This document shows, one piece after another, positions 22,425 to 33,640 of a stretch of 64,000 nt of DNA. The stretch spans positions 170,421,121-170,485,120 of the forward strand of contig CM061919.1 in the NCBI GenBank assembly GCA_031002005.1, in the 5' to 3' direction. Below the pieces are notes generated by a model that was given only the letters and a program-made list of their open reading frames with translations, had not been told where the DNA came from and made no database searches. The stretch's first letter is position 1. Every line of letters starts with the position of its first letter. The DNA comes from Vandiemenella viatica (lineage: Eukaryota; Arthropoda; Insecta; Orthoptera; Morabidae). The position numbers and the translations under genes are program-made.

Positions 22425-23195
22425 GGAATCAAATTAGGATAGGGAAATGAGCCACCACTTAACTTTAGATGATGAATGTGGGGCACGAACACACAGAAAA
22501 GACACAAAGAATAAAGTAATTTTTGGGATAAACCTTTCGTCAACAGGAGAACATTATGAGAGGTGGGTGCAGCTGGAGACTGCCTCACAGAAAGACAGCG
22601 GGTCGGGAAAATGGTGGGGGTAAATTCAAACAGCGGAAAAGTAGAGAAGCCGTGATTCAGAGCTAATATCCGAGCATAGATAGATATACAAACTAATCTC
22701 TGGTCAGTGGGAAGAGCAAAATAGAATTAAAACTAAATATGAAAAAAATTATATAAAATATTATACAAATACAAATTTAAAAAATAATAAAATAATATAT
22801 TTTTTTAATGAAGTAAACATTACCTTAGGTTAGTGGTGGTTCAATATAGGTGGTGGGAAATAGAGGATTAAAAAGGTTAAACATATGTAATAATAATAAT
22901 GACCGGGTATTATCTCAAGTTGAGACCAGGTGGTTACCTTGTGCCAAGTTTGTACTGGTAGGCAAGTTCCCACCTTCTGAGTTCAGAGAAACTGCTGCTA
23001 TTAGGGAGAACTCTGATAGCACAGACTGTGAAACAAGAGTTGAAGTTATTCAAGTCATGGGTTATGGCATGGGCAGCAACTGGGTGCTTTGGATGAAGAA
23101 TTTGTGTCAAAGATACGCCGGAAAATTCTCATATGAACACCATCAGTCGGTGGCCATTCATTGTTATTCTCCTAATGAAACTAAATTGCAAGTTA
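22425..23195 (-). mobile_element. Penelope-like element, 3' part (copy P2), inverted to P1
   Basis: On the minus strand the same C-terminal peptide appears (NSSSFSELRRWELAYQYKLG, with HPVAAHAITHDLNNFNSC before it at about 23080-23000). It is followed by the same 3' UTR ('tcataatgttctcctgttga'), which ends about 25 bp from the end of P1. P1 and P2 therefore lie tail to tail. Confidence 0.75.
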
Positions 23196-23695
23196 GGATA
23201 GGGAATTGAACCACCACTTATCTTAGATAATGGTTGTGTAATGTTAACACATATAAGACACACATACACAAAAAACATTTTTTGGTCTTAGTCCTTCATC
23301 AACAAGCAGAACATTGTGTCTGGTACCCCACATAATGACTGTTGAGCTAATAACGTTTCCATGACGGGTAATATGAATAATATGAAATCTTAAGTACCTA
23401 AATATAAACAAACATAGCTAAGAAAAATGAAAATTAAATTTAAAAAATACTCTGGTTAGTGGTGGTTCAAGTTAGGTAGTGAGGGTGGAAGAAAAGAGAG
23501 GACGGAGAGAAAGAAAAGCTAAAGCTATGTCTGGGTATTATCTTAAATTGATACCAGGTGGTTGCCTGTTGCCCAGTTTGTACTAGTAAGCTAGCCACTA
23601 CCTTCTACTACCTTCCGAGTTCAGAGAAGCTGCTGCTGTTTGGGAGGACTCTGACATCAAGGACCATGAAGCAAGAATCAAAATTATTGATGTCA
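23196..23695 (-). mobile_element. Penelope-like element, 3' part (copy P3)
   Basis: A further minus-strand 3' end begins here ('ggtggttcaattccctatcc' on the minus strand), with the C-terminal coding end at about 23640-23540 (complement of 'gagttcagagaagctgctgc'). It abuts P4, which runs the other way. Confidence 0.65.
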
Positions 23696-23696
23696 G

Positions 23697-24330
23697 TTTG
23701 GTTTAGCAGACCTCATAACCTCAGCCAACTTCTAATCCATAAACACATTCTTCCTCATCCTACCAGACAGCTACAAGGCTCTTTCCCTTGCAATAGACCC
23801 CACTACAGGATATGCAACATATACCAGGTCTGCACTGCCTACACCACTGTAGAAAACTTTTCCCTCATAGGATACACCACCTGTGAAACATTCCATGTAA
23901 TAATGTACCAGTTAACCTGCAACAACTGTCCAGCTTCCTACATAGGTTTGACCACCAATTCACTAGTCATAAGTGTGAAGGGCCTCCAGCAAATTGTATT
24001 CACTTAGAATCCAAAACACTCATTAGCTGTACATGCTCTCTGTGGCCTATTGGAATGCTACCAGCAGCAGCAGCTTCTCTGGACTGAAAGGTTGGAGCTT
24101 GCTTACCAGCACAAACTGGGCACCAGGCTACCACTTGTTCTCTATTTAAGACAGTAACTAGTCATATCTTTAGCTTTTCCTTTTCTCAGTCCTCTATTTT
24201 CTTCCACTGCCATTGACCAGAGGTGATGTTTAACTTCATACTTTTTTTGTTTAATGCACATTTTTATTTATTTCAGTTTATTTATATTTAAGATCTGATA
24301 TTGTTTTGCTATTTGTTATCTAATTGTGAC
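23697..24330 (+). mobile_element. Penelope-like element, C-terminal part (copy P4)
   Basis: The plus-strand frame (within 23558-24007) reads FSRPHNLSQLLIHKHIL and QLTCNNCPASYIGLTTNSL, so the SYIG motif is better preserved than in P1. A stop at 24005 interrupts the frame before NPKHSLAVHA. The 3' UTR continues to about 24330. Confidence 0.75.
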
Positions 24331-25020
24331 AGTTGAAATGCTGTCAGGAAATAAAAACAAGAAGGATGGGAAATGTAAAGTATTCATCACAGATGAAAGC
24401 AGGAGGACTGGAACAATCAGACAAATACTTTCACCCTTTACAATATTTCCATTGTGTTCCTGTTCTCTGTTAATTCATTAAGGATGCTTATAGCTAACTC
24501 CCAAGTGTAGTAAGTTAGAAAAAGGAGTACCTATCATCCACTAAGTGGATTAGAACTGTAGATAGGTACTTTCAGATGCAATGGCCAAGTAGATTACATA
24601 CTCTGGAGTGGATTCAAGCTGTGGTTTATAGCTGACTAGCAGAGGCTTCTGTTACTTCTGTGAATGAAACAGTGCTGTAGGATACTGGAGTATATTAACA
24701 CCCCTATCACACAAGGGATTATTAAAGAAGATATATAGATTCTCCGAAGTGTACAATACTCACTCTGTGGCACAATGTCTATCGATTGTAATGCTTACAG
24801 TATAAACAGAGGGTGAGGCAATGGTGATGTCCCGTTATCAGTTACGGCTGGCTACCCACCCTGATGCTACCAATATTTGATTTACAACTGACTACCCACC
24901 AGATGGGCTACTTTATCACTGACTTTACTTACTAACACCACGGTTACCTCAACATTGCTTCACCCTCGGCAATTTTGCTGGAAACTGAGGCATAACACAC
25001 AACATTTCCATATAAACCTT
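24331..25020 (+). other. XKR-plus intron 2; short inverted repeat at 24809-24967
   Basis: GAGGGTGAGGCAATGGTGA (24809-24827) is mirrored by TCAACATTGCTTCACCCTC (24949-24967) with two mismatches over 19 bp, bounding 159 bp that encode nothing obvious. This could be a small MITE. The rest is unassigned. Confidence 0.45.
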
Positions 25021-25029
25021 AATCATGTT

Positions 25030-25400
25030 TAGAGCAGGTTTTTATATGGGCCTGCAATATCAGTGCAAACTGACAGCTCTCACTGCAAAACGGTTGCTGA
25101 GGTTATTAGAGTCATGGTAACTGACATAGGCTGCCACTAGATGTTCTAAATTGCTAGTATAAACTGTTTTCTTGTGGTTGTCCATTCTAATGAACAGTTG
25201 TTTAGTGGTGGCACCGTTATAAGAACCTGTGCTGTAAAGGCATTTAAGTTGGGTAAATGAGGCGTGTAGTCTTGCGAGTGGCATGTCCAATAACCAGAAA
25301 AAAATCTCCTGTGGTAGGATTGAAATAGCTCATGGTACCTGAATGCATGTTGCAAGTTTTGCAGTGAGATCTATTTTATGGGAAAATTGAATGTGGTGGT
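25030..25400 (-). mobile_element. Penelope-like element fragment (copy P5)
   Basis: The minus strand encodes NGATTKQLFIRMDNHKKTVY then NLEHLVAAYVSYHDSNNLS, the GIY-YIG-region equivalent of P1 (usual family form here: 'LTTN.L.IRMNGH...VYT.NL.HPVA.HA.SHDTNN'). Confidence 0.7.
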
Positions 25401-25929
25401 CTAATAGAATTAGAAAGTAAGTACTTATGGATCAAGGTGTTCTTCAGACAGGGTGATCTGCTGATTCGTACAGCAAGCAGGATTTTTTGAAGAAGATGCA
25501 CATTTTGGGAAAGTAACATAGAAAGTTATTCCCATGGTAGTGTATCTGTTAATGTATTTGAGACTAGAAGATGGGTGATGGATATGGTTGTGGTAAGCTT
25601 TTAGGCTTCAGAATGGGAGTTGTACAAATAGCAGACAGCACCACAAGAGATTTGTTTCTATACAAGATTATGAAGTTAATAACTTGAAATAAGTGCTTGT
25701 ATTAGGTTTTTAGAGCACCTGGCAAGTAAGTCATAATTGGAACATATGAATGTGCAAATATCCTTATAACGAGGTACCTTTCACACCTCTTCCACATGTA
25801 GCCCACAAATTTACACCACCACCGACATTTCAACAGTTACCATTCCTTCCACACCTAACCATCCTTATCCCAATCTATATATGTATATGTCTAAGAAAAA
25901 ATTTAACCTTTATTTTTACTACTCTATAG

Positions 25930-26144
25930 GTATTGTGATTCCTTGATGTATGCTCTAAAAGCCCGTAAAGCAGAACGACATAAGGACTTTGTGAATCAGC
26001 GCAAGTATTATGAATTAATGGTGAAAGAAGATTCGGATGTTGCCCTCTTGCGTCTTTTTGAATGCTTTTTGGAAGCAGCGCCACAACAAGTTCTGCAGAT
26101 AGCAATAATTCTTACAAGCACTAAACGTCTGTCACCTTTTATAG
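25930..26144 (+). CDS. XK-related protein (XKR-plus), exon 3
   Basis: A 215-bp exon with acceptor CTATAG (ending 25929) and donor GTAAGA at 26145. Its first base completes Arg126 (AG|G). It then encodes residues 127-197 and the first base of residue 198 (phase 1). It contains a basic stretch (LKARKAERHKDFVNQRKYYE) and the most conserved XKR signature, EDSDVALLRLFECFLEAAPQ, followed by QVLQIAIILTS, the start of a hydrophobic segment. In vertebrate XKR proteins the same 'LRLFE.FLE.APQ' block is present. Together with exon 2 it makes the family call secure. Confidence 0.94.
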
Positions 26145-26490
26145 GTAAGAGCTGGTCCTTGAAAATATTTTTGTCTTCTTTCTTTTTCTGATTTGTCCAG
26201 TGTTGGCAAACAGTGTATGGATTTTTGCAGTATGTATGTTCACATGAATATATTGATTAAATAATGTAATATTATTATTTGCTCTCTCTAGTCTGAAATA
26301 TAATTATGATTTTTAAACTGAAATATGTAGGTGTAAAGTTGATAAACTGAGTATGTAATGAATTTTCTGATGGAAGCACATATTGCTTGTAGATATAGAA
26401 CTGTTTTCCCCCACTTCGCCTGTTTCCATGAAAAATGTTACTTTGTAGAAAAGGATGGATGGCATGAATTTAACTGATTGAATGATAAAA
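26145..26490 (+). other. Start of XKR-plus intron 3; unassigned
   Basis: AT-rich sequence directly after the exon 3 donor; no recognisable repeat or coding signal. Confidence 0.4.
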
Positions 26491-26499
26491 GTGAAGGTA

Positions 26500-26720
26500 C
26501 TCACTTTGAAAGTTCAAGGTACTAGGCTCAAAATCTGGTGTGACCATGACTTTTTTATGATTTTTGCTTTGTTCATATGAGCTATGCCAGGACATTCCAT
26601 GGTTCAGATTCCACATTAAACTGTAAGTTACTGGGGAAAGGAACTGACTCTCCTACTTACATAGAGGCTTAGTACATCTTCGGGAGAATCATCTGCCAGG
26701 GTGTGGTCTACGTTAAGTTA
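26500..26720 (+). repeat. SINE-like fragment
   Basis: 'ttccatggttcagattcc' (about 26594) and the following body resemble 42955-42980 ('ttccgtggttcggacccc') in SINE S4. A degenerate B-box-like stretch precedes it near 26512. Decayed; low certainty. Confidence 0.35.
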
Positions 26721-26779
26721 AAATTAGATAATACTGACAGTGGAAATAATGTTGGGCAATGAAAACAATAAAGAATAGG

Positions 26780-27290
26780 GAAAATAACTTATCATTTATC
26801 ATAGATGAAGGAAGCAGGGGCAAGAAAAACACAAACACATGCACACACAATATTTTGGTAAGGGCTATAATTTCTAAATAAATAAATGTGTATCTGTAAT
26901 TTAAGTGATGACTTTACAATTGGAATCTTAATGGAGGCTGAAGTCAGGGGTAGCCTGTTTACGATGTGTTGGTTGGCCAGTTCCCATCTACTGATTTCCA
27001 AAGAGGTAGTCGTGTCAGGAAAAACTCTGGCATCTCTCTTTGTGTTCAGATTGTTAGTGTTGTGTGAGCTAACATGTTCTGCCATTGGCTGGTTTAGGTT
27101 TTCAGTATAAACTATTTGCCTGTGGCCATTCATCCTGATTGATAGTTGTTTATTGGTAAGATGGGTGTTAGAAGGTATACAACGAAGGCAGTGGTGTATC
27201 CAATAGTTGGAAAGATTCCCCGTTGTGATAGGATTTGATTAGGTAGTGGTGGCTGGGAACTGGCCTACATATACATTCATCCCCCTAGCC
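26780..27290 (-). mobile_element. Penelope-like element, 3' part (copy P6)
   Basis: The minus-strand frame (27133-26792) starts MNGHRQIVYTENLNQPMAEH, then VSSHNTNNLN and LEISRWELANQHIVN, the family's C-terminal coding end, followed by the 3' UTR. This copy keeps the RMNGH box expected in the GIY-YIG region, with the upstream part decayed. Confidence 0.75.
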
Positions 27291-27439
27291 ACAACCTGTG
27301 TTATGACCCCGCTTGTAAATCTGTTGGATACATCATAAATATGTAATTAACTTTTATTTGTGTGATCGTAAGTTTTCCTGGCGGAGCTGTTGCTGGAACT
27401 TTTATTTATTTTTCAATGGATCCAGAATATATATATTTT

Positions 27440-27740
27440 TAGAAAATCTATTGATTTTATTTTGCTTTGGTCATTACAGAGATTATTCATTTCTACATTT
27501 ATCACAGCTCTCTCACTGCCCCTCCACCATTGTAATACCCACTTCATTCATCTTTGGCTTACTCATGTGGTAGGTCTGAATATGTAAAGATCTTTCCCCT
27601 TGCCATAATTATGTTTCACCTCTTACATGATTAAAGTTTTTTACCAAAATATTTTAAAGAATGTTTGCATTTTTGTGATTGTCCTGGCCCTCCTGCTTTC
27701 ATCTGTGGTAAGTTACAGTTTTTTTCCCCTATCCATCCTT
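27440..27740 (+). mobile_element. Penelope-like 3' UTR fragment (copy P7)
   Basis: The block runs from 'tcatttctacatttatcaca' to 'tcatctgtggtaagttacag' and resembles the 3' UTR of P1 and P4 on the plus strand. P6 and P7 again lie in opposite orientation. Confidence 0.45.
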
Positions 27741-27779
27741 GTTTTTAAATTTAAATTCCTATATGTTACAACTTGCTTC

Positions 27780-28020
27780 TGAGCCCAATGGGTGAGTGGT
27801 AATGTGTAGGCCCATCATTCAGGGGGATGCAGGTTCAAATCTTCATCAGGCCATCTAGATTTTGATTTTCCATAGTTTTCTAGAAATCACTCCAGGAGAA
27901 TGCTGGGATAGTTCTTCAAAAGGTCATGGCTGAATTTATTCCCACTCCTTGCTCCATTCTGTTCCCCCTTCTAATGATCTCAATGTCGAGAGGGTATAAA
28001 ACAAGAATAATAATAATAAT
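27780..28020 (+). repeat. tRNA-derived SINE with (TAA)n tail (S2)
   Basis: The A-box-like block lies at 27790-27807 and the B-box-like GGTTCAAATCTTC at 27832-27844. They are followed by a body with 'gattttccatagttttc', 'atcactccaggagaatgctg' and 'ggatagttcttc', and a terminal AATAATAATAAT. The body resembles the 3' UTR of the CR1 element ending at 61107, which also ends in TAA repeats. Confidence 0.75.
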
Positions 28021-29585
28021 GCAACTTTCTGATAGATAATAAGCACTATTGGAAATGTGAATATGTTTGTCATATGTAGGTAAATATACCAGAATCAGAG
28101 CATTACTGATTGGAGGAATGGCTGTTTGAAATAAAGCGTTTACAAGGACAGGTCTCCAATGATGAGGTTGGGATCGGAGAACAAATGAGACAGATTGATA
28201 GTATGACACATCAGGTAACTCATCCTAAATTCGTTTGTTGTAGTGACTCTTCTTTTATGAGAAATTGTGGATCAAAAAAAGTGTACATGATCTGTAGACA
28301 TAAGAAATGGCTGCATAAGCAGCAGCATTGCCAAATATGTAAGAACATATTTTGTTATGATAAGGGTCCTGGTTTCAATCAAATTTCAAGAAATATAATT
28401 TTTGTTCTAAATATATTTTTACTTCAAATGTCATAACATTTTTTTTTATTTTCATTATTCTGTAGTTGAATTTGCTAGCTATTAAAATTAGATCGGGTAA
28501 GGACCATTTATTTGGTGATCATCAAATTAAATACAATTCAGAAATTTGCTTGGAGCTACTTCTATTTCTCATGAGACTCTGCTTCTCAATATAGAATTGG
28601 AGAAAACTACTGGTTAGACTCCTTGGTTTGTTTTTATAGTATCAGAGACCTAATCATTTACTGATAATTATTACTGTATATATGTACAAGCTGATACCCA
28701 TGACTTTGTACGCGTGGATTAAGGATTTCTTTGCCAGAATTGAATACAGAAAGTTGTTGGTAATGAAGGATTGGTCCCAAACAACACCGAGTTGGCATAA
28801 TATGACCAAAAAGCCATCATTATATCATTCTACCCTTGAACCTGTCTCTTAAAGAGAATCAATTACCAACATATTTAAAAACTGAAAGACAAATGAAGGT
28901 GTGGGGATGTGTGTGTGTGTGTGGGGGGGGGGGGGGTTAACTAAGGACAGCTTTATTTCAGCTTGGTCTTTTCTTCTTTCTTCAGCTTGAGCATCCAATT
29001 CTTGCATTCTAATAACTTTAGCTGGTCGTGCCCTGCTAGAGCTACAACTTAGGCCACTTTAAGCCTGCAGGACATGTCAAAAAAGAAGGCAAAATAAACT
29101 GGTGTCAGAAACATTTAAGCAGACACAAAGTAATATGACAGTGAAAATCTACATCTAAACTAAATAATACGTTTTTTCTCTAAACGAAATTTATTAACAA
29201 ATTATAAACTAACATAATGCACGAGAAGCACACCTTGAGCAACTAACGTAACTTTAAAGACTAACACACACATCCTTCTCTCTGTCACCATTTGATAAGT
29301 TCTCAAAATTTCATGACTACAACTGTTAATCATACCACAAAAAAAAGTCCTGGATCCTCCCTACAGATTTTCTTGTCAATATCGGTATAGGCATTTATTC
29401 ATCAAAACGTAACAAAAAAACAGACTTACTTCCGCGTTTATAGTATTATTACTGCAAATCACACACACATTGACTGTGAATCACCCCTGAGGGATCAATA
29501 TAACGTAATAAAGTGTACACCTACAGCATTGCAAGACTACCTACGATTTGCCTGGTATTGCAAGCCTAAATTTGTGATATCTACA
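28021..29585 (+). other. XKR-plus intron 3; unassigned, with a GT/G run
   Basis: A (GT)n(G)n low-complexity tract lies at about 28911-28936. Otherwise no coding frame or repeat boundary was recognised. The frame at 28110-28436 has no family features. Confidence 0.4.
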
Positions 29586-29589
29586 GTTT

Positions 29590-29745
29590 AACATTCAATC
29601 CAAATAACTGATGGTCCAGACATGACTCTTACGATCAAAAACAATTTTTAAAAATCTTTGCCTGCACAGAGATTTGAACTGGAGACCACGATCCAAACAT
29701 CAGTAAGCAAGTGCTTTAACCACTGAGGTTTCTGACTGCTGTATG
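29590..29745 (-). repeat. tRNA-derived SINE head, minus strand (S3)
   Basis: On the minus strand TGGTTAAAGCACTTGCT (complement of 29706-29722) is an A-box match, and AGTTCAAATCTCTG (complement of 29667-29680) a B-box match, at tRNA-like spacing. It lacks a paired acceptor stem, so it is a SINE rather than a tRNA gene. Confidence 0.65.
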
Positions 29746-29834
29746 GAAAGGCAGTACAGAAACCTAGACTTCCAGTGTGTCTGTCTATCACTGTTCAATA
29801 ATTTTTCGTAATTATAAGACAACATAAATTATTT

Positions 29835-30003
29835 ATACAGAAAATTTTTCAACCAAGACAGTATTTTTTTCCTTGTTTCAAAGGATAACTGTGCAAAGTT
29901 TCATCGAGATTGGATGAAAACTGTGGATTTGTATGGAGAACAAACAATCAATCAAACAAAAAACATACATACATACATACATTCATCTTTATATATACAG
30001 ATA
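29835..30003 (+). mobile_element. RTE-type LINE 3' tail
   Basis: 'gcaaagtttcatcgagattgg' followed by 'aacaaacaatcaatcaaac' and (CATA)n-type repeats ending 'atatatacagata' is the usual shape of RTE 3' ends in arthropods. Only the last 170 bp are present. Confidence 0.55.
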
Positions 30004-30142
30004 TCGAATTTTTTTATGACTTCAAAATTATGACATAGAGGTTATGGATATTTTTTTTAAGGGTTTTGCTATGGAGGATACAATAGTGAAAGTGAAAGGT
30101 GTGGGTAGTAGTATTGACAGAAACATGAATTATAGTATAGAG

Positions 30143-30935
30143 CAGGGGTGGCCAACCCAAATGATCTTGCAGGCCATTTTGTAAATGCATCATAACTCCG
30201 CGGGCTGCATATAAAATTATATATCCCCATATTAGATTTAGACCCACTATAGGTATTTTTTCTAGTGAAAAATTGAAACATAATGTGTTGTTATTATTGT
30301 GCTTACTATTATTCTTACATGTAAATATAGATAATACAATAGTAATGTAATAAATGCACATTGTAAAGAAATATAGAACACTAAAAGTAAATATATGAAT
30401 GCACAAATAATTTATTTTTTAATGCATTGGTTTTTACTTCTTTGGCTGTTAGGGAGTGTGCACAAACTAGGTGGCTCGGTCCATGGGGGGGGAGGGTTGG
30501 CTGGAAGGCTATGGGGGAGGGGAGAAGGGGTTCTGAGCCAGGCCACGTAGCTTTCCTATCATAACATTTTTCACAGTTAAAATGAGGAACAGAACTCACA
30601 ACAGCATGTGCATATTTGTTTTCCTCGGTTAATTATCTCCGTATGTAATTTACAATTGTCTGACAAGAGAGAACAGCACAAAATGTGTTCTGGAATCAAA
30701 AGGGAAAAAGCTACCTGCTGCGTGAGAGGGTGGAGGTAGGGGTAGAGGCAAAAGCCACGTAGGGTTACGTGGGGGGAGGAGGAGGGGGGAGGTTCACAGG
30801 AGGCCAAAATGGAGCTACGTGGTTTATGCACACTCCCTTATAAAATAAACATATTTTGTAAAAGTGTGATGAATCTCGCGGGCCAGAAAAATGTTCTTGG
30901 CGGACCACATGCGACCTGCGGGTTGGCTACCCCTG
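30143..30935. mobile_element. hAT-type MITE, copy 2, carrying a nested Harbinger-type MITE
   Basis: The ends are CAGGGGTGGCCAACCC and GGGTTGGCTACCCCTG, with 8-bp flanks GTATAGAG (30135-30142) and GTGTAGAG (30936-30943), 7 of 8 matching. It is inverted relative to the copy at 17297-17672. Removing the nested element (30452-30837 plus one TTA) leaves about 400 bp, close to the 376 bp of copy 1. It splits a CR1 ORF1 remnant. Confidence 0.9.
30452..30837. mobile_element. PIF/Harbinger-type MITE nested in the hAT MITE
   Basis: The terminal inverted repeats are GGGAGTGTGCACAAACTAGG and its near-complement at the right (TTTATGCACACTCCC). The 3-bp target duplication TTA lies at 30449-30451 and 30838-30840, as expected for Harbinger. 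The 386-bp body is unusually G-rich near both ends and repeats 'cacgtag'-type motifs (near 30542 and 30752). It has no transposase. Confidence 0.85.
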
Positions 30936-33205
30936 GTGTAGAGAGTGACCTTAGGAGGAATGTGGTGAAGGAGATGCAACATACTGGGGTGGAGCTCATA
31001 CAGATTCTGGGACACCATGTTTGGTCACAGTTGGATAACTGTTTAGACTGAGATGCTTCTTGGGAAATACATTAGTTTTGTCTTGGAGGCTGGGATTACA
31101 TTAGGTATGGCCTACACCTGAATAAGAGGAGGTACTTTATAATTTGTTGACAAAATTATGAGGGAGCCCAAATCCAGTAATGATGAAGTCAGGACTGTCT
31201 CTTTTTGGAGTATGTTGGTGAGGGAAAAACAACAGGTGACCAAAGGGATACTGAATGCAGTTGCTTGATGGGAAAAATCATAAAAACTCAATAAATATGT
31301 GAAGCTAATAAAACAACAAACGTTGAAAAAGGAGGGCAAAGAATAATGTTGAAATATCACAAAGCCAGTTACGAGATTGTTATTAGTGAAGTCTAGCAGT
31401 AATTGAACAATATAACAGAGATACACAAACCACAAGTAGTTATAGGGGCAGAGTCTTTGACAAAGGAAGGAGTGCTAGATAGTGAGGTTTCCCATGACAG
31501 TTATAGCTGAAATAGAGGAAGAACTGGTGGAGGAATGTTAATATTTGTTTACAAAGTTTGCTAGTGTTTATTTATCAGTAGTGTAAATCTATGGCCATGT
31601 TTTTGGTATGGTTCAGTTTTCCATTGTGGTGTGATTACATAGAAACTTCTTACACCATTTGTTTCAGATTCATGCTACATACTTTCTGATTCACTCAACA
31701 ATACATACACAAGCATTAACCAAAAAAATCTGTTAACAGTTTTAATTTTTCGAGCTTGCCCAAATATTGTCAGAACTGAGTATGAAACCCACAGAGATGT
31801 CCCAAAAATTCTGCTCCCCACTTTAAAGATATTTCAAATGATTTAGACACTTTTACTGAATTTTTTTAATGAACTGACAAGTGAAATGATGCAGACATGT
31901 TCTGACAATTACATGCAGCGACTGGAAACTCAAAGACCCAAGGTTCTTATAGGCTTATAGGTTCTCTGACTTCTAGAAGCTCAGTACATTCTCAAAACAA
32001 TGAATTTCTTGAAAACTAATTTAATAATATTACAAATTAATAAGAATAAGTCCCTTTAATTTACTATGTCTAACAATCCCTTATAAATGTTTACTTTTTA
32101 TAATAATTTGTTTTTAATCTCGTCTTCAGAACTATGTAACTCAGCCATCCAACTAGCAAGTTTCCCAATTAGCTCTTGCTGTTTGCGCTTCTCTGCAACA
32201 TATTCATACACTTTCTGGAAACTTCTTTCCAAAGTCGCTATCAAACTAATTTACCAAATTTGTATGAAAACTTTTTAAAATAACAAAAAAACTAAAACTG
32301 ACCCTAAAATACCTTGGACTTAATGATTTTACCTATGCAAACTCAGTTTAATCATCTTTGCCGTAAATAATACCCTATATCCACAAATTACAGTCTCGTA
32401 TCAGTGTCTCCCAAGTGATAGAGCGGAGCACAGGATGACCAAAACATGTTGGATTGCTTTGTAATAAATCCTGATGGTCACTCAAGGAGTAAGTGATCAT
32501 GAAATACTTCTGATAGTTGTTAAAGGATACGGCAAGCTAGTGGCCAAAATTGTGGTGTTTATGAGGACAGTTGTAAAAAGGCACTTATTTCACAACTGAA
32601 GAGATATTTCAGATATCGTTAGGAGAGCACTTAGAAAAGGAAAAGTCAAAATGGGAACAGTTTAAAAAGATAGTGTGAATAGGGGTACAAATGTTTATTC
32701 CAAAAATAAAACTGTGCTAGCTATATACTATAATAAGAATTTAAGGAAGTTAAAGTGGATGGTAAGAAGAGAACACAACAGAGTTAAGAGACAACTAGCC
32801 ATCAGGAAACACCTGAAACAACAAGGAATTAATAGCAGCAAAGAGGGAAGTTGTAGAAAGGTTTATGGAGAATATTATGGGGTGCAGTGAGACCACTGAA
32901 TAATTCACCCAAAGATTTCTGTCACTGTTATAAAAATGAGGGGAAGGGAAGTATTAAGACAATTGTACAAGAGGGTTGAATAGAAGCTACTGAGAATTTG
33001 AAAAAGGCAAAGATATAAATAGTTTAATGAGACAAAAAAACAAAACCATAAGATACTAACATTCAGAGAAGGGTGGGTGTAAATCAAAGTAAAAATGAGC
33101 AGACTAAAAAATTTGAAATATATGTTGTGAATATTATAAAGTAACATAAAAAGCTAAACAATTATAAAGAGGTTGATGTAGATAATATTACCACAGACAT
33201 GCGTT

Positions 33206-33640
33206 TTATCAGTGATTTCAGTTCTAGACTCTAAATATTCTTCCCCTTAATCTTTTTAATCTCTCTTGTAATATTTCACTTACTGTCCTGTGTTTTAAAT
33301 GCTTGTAATTATTTGTCAGTTTCTTTGATGCAACTCTATTAATGAAGTATATTGTAAGAGATGTACTTTACAAGTTTTTTGTTTTGTTCGTGGTAACTGG
33401 TTGGTTTCTGTCCATAATTTTTGTATAATTATTTTGCTCAGTACAAAATTGTGCTATATTCTAACATTATTTCTTCTGAAAAGATGTGTGTTATCTCCTA
33501 AAGTCGCAGCTTTTAGACTCCCTATTAAAAATTAATTATACTTCTTGGATCTTTTGCTTGCCAGGTACTTTTATATCTAATTAATAAAATTGTGGAAAAT
33601 TACATCTATACATGCAATTTATTTAAAAAAAAGAGTAATT
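33206..33640 (+). other. XKR-plus intron 3; unassigned
   Basis: AT-rich DNA with no recognised content between the CR1 remnant and the repeat array. Confidence 0.4.

Larger units (their letters stand above)
30005..33205 (+). pseudogene. CR1-type LINE remnant: ORF1 esterase end, endonuclease, pre-RT region
   Basis: A plus-strand remnant, broken by the hAT/Harbinger insert at 30143-30935. Near 31083-31130 the frame DYIRYGLHLNKRRY matches the last SGNH-esterase block (D-x-x-H context) found in ORF1 of CR1 elements. Near 31440-31560, ESLTKEGVLDSEVSHDS and GGGMLIFV match the apurinic-type endonuclease N-terminal part. Near 32440-32525, LDCFVINPDG and GVSDHEILLIVV give its C-terminal SDH catalytic motif. 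Further on, KNLRKLKWMVRREHNRVKRQ and DNITTDMRFISDF belong to the segment before the RT. Positions 31570-32420 do not fit and are probably a later insertion. Many stops; not functional. Confidence 0.65.

Noticed and set aside
28905..28940. GT/G tract as a functional element
   Set aside because: Simple low-complexity sequence without further context.
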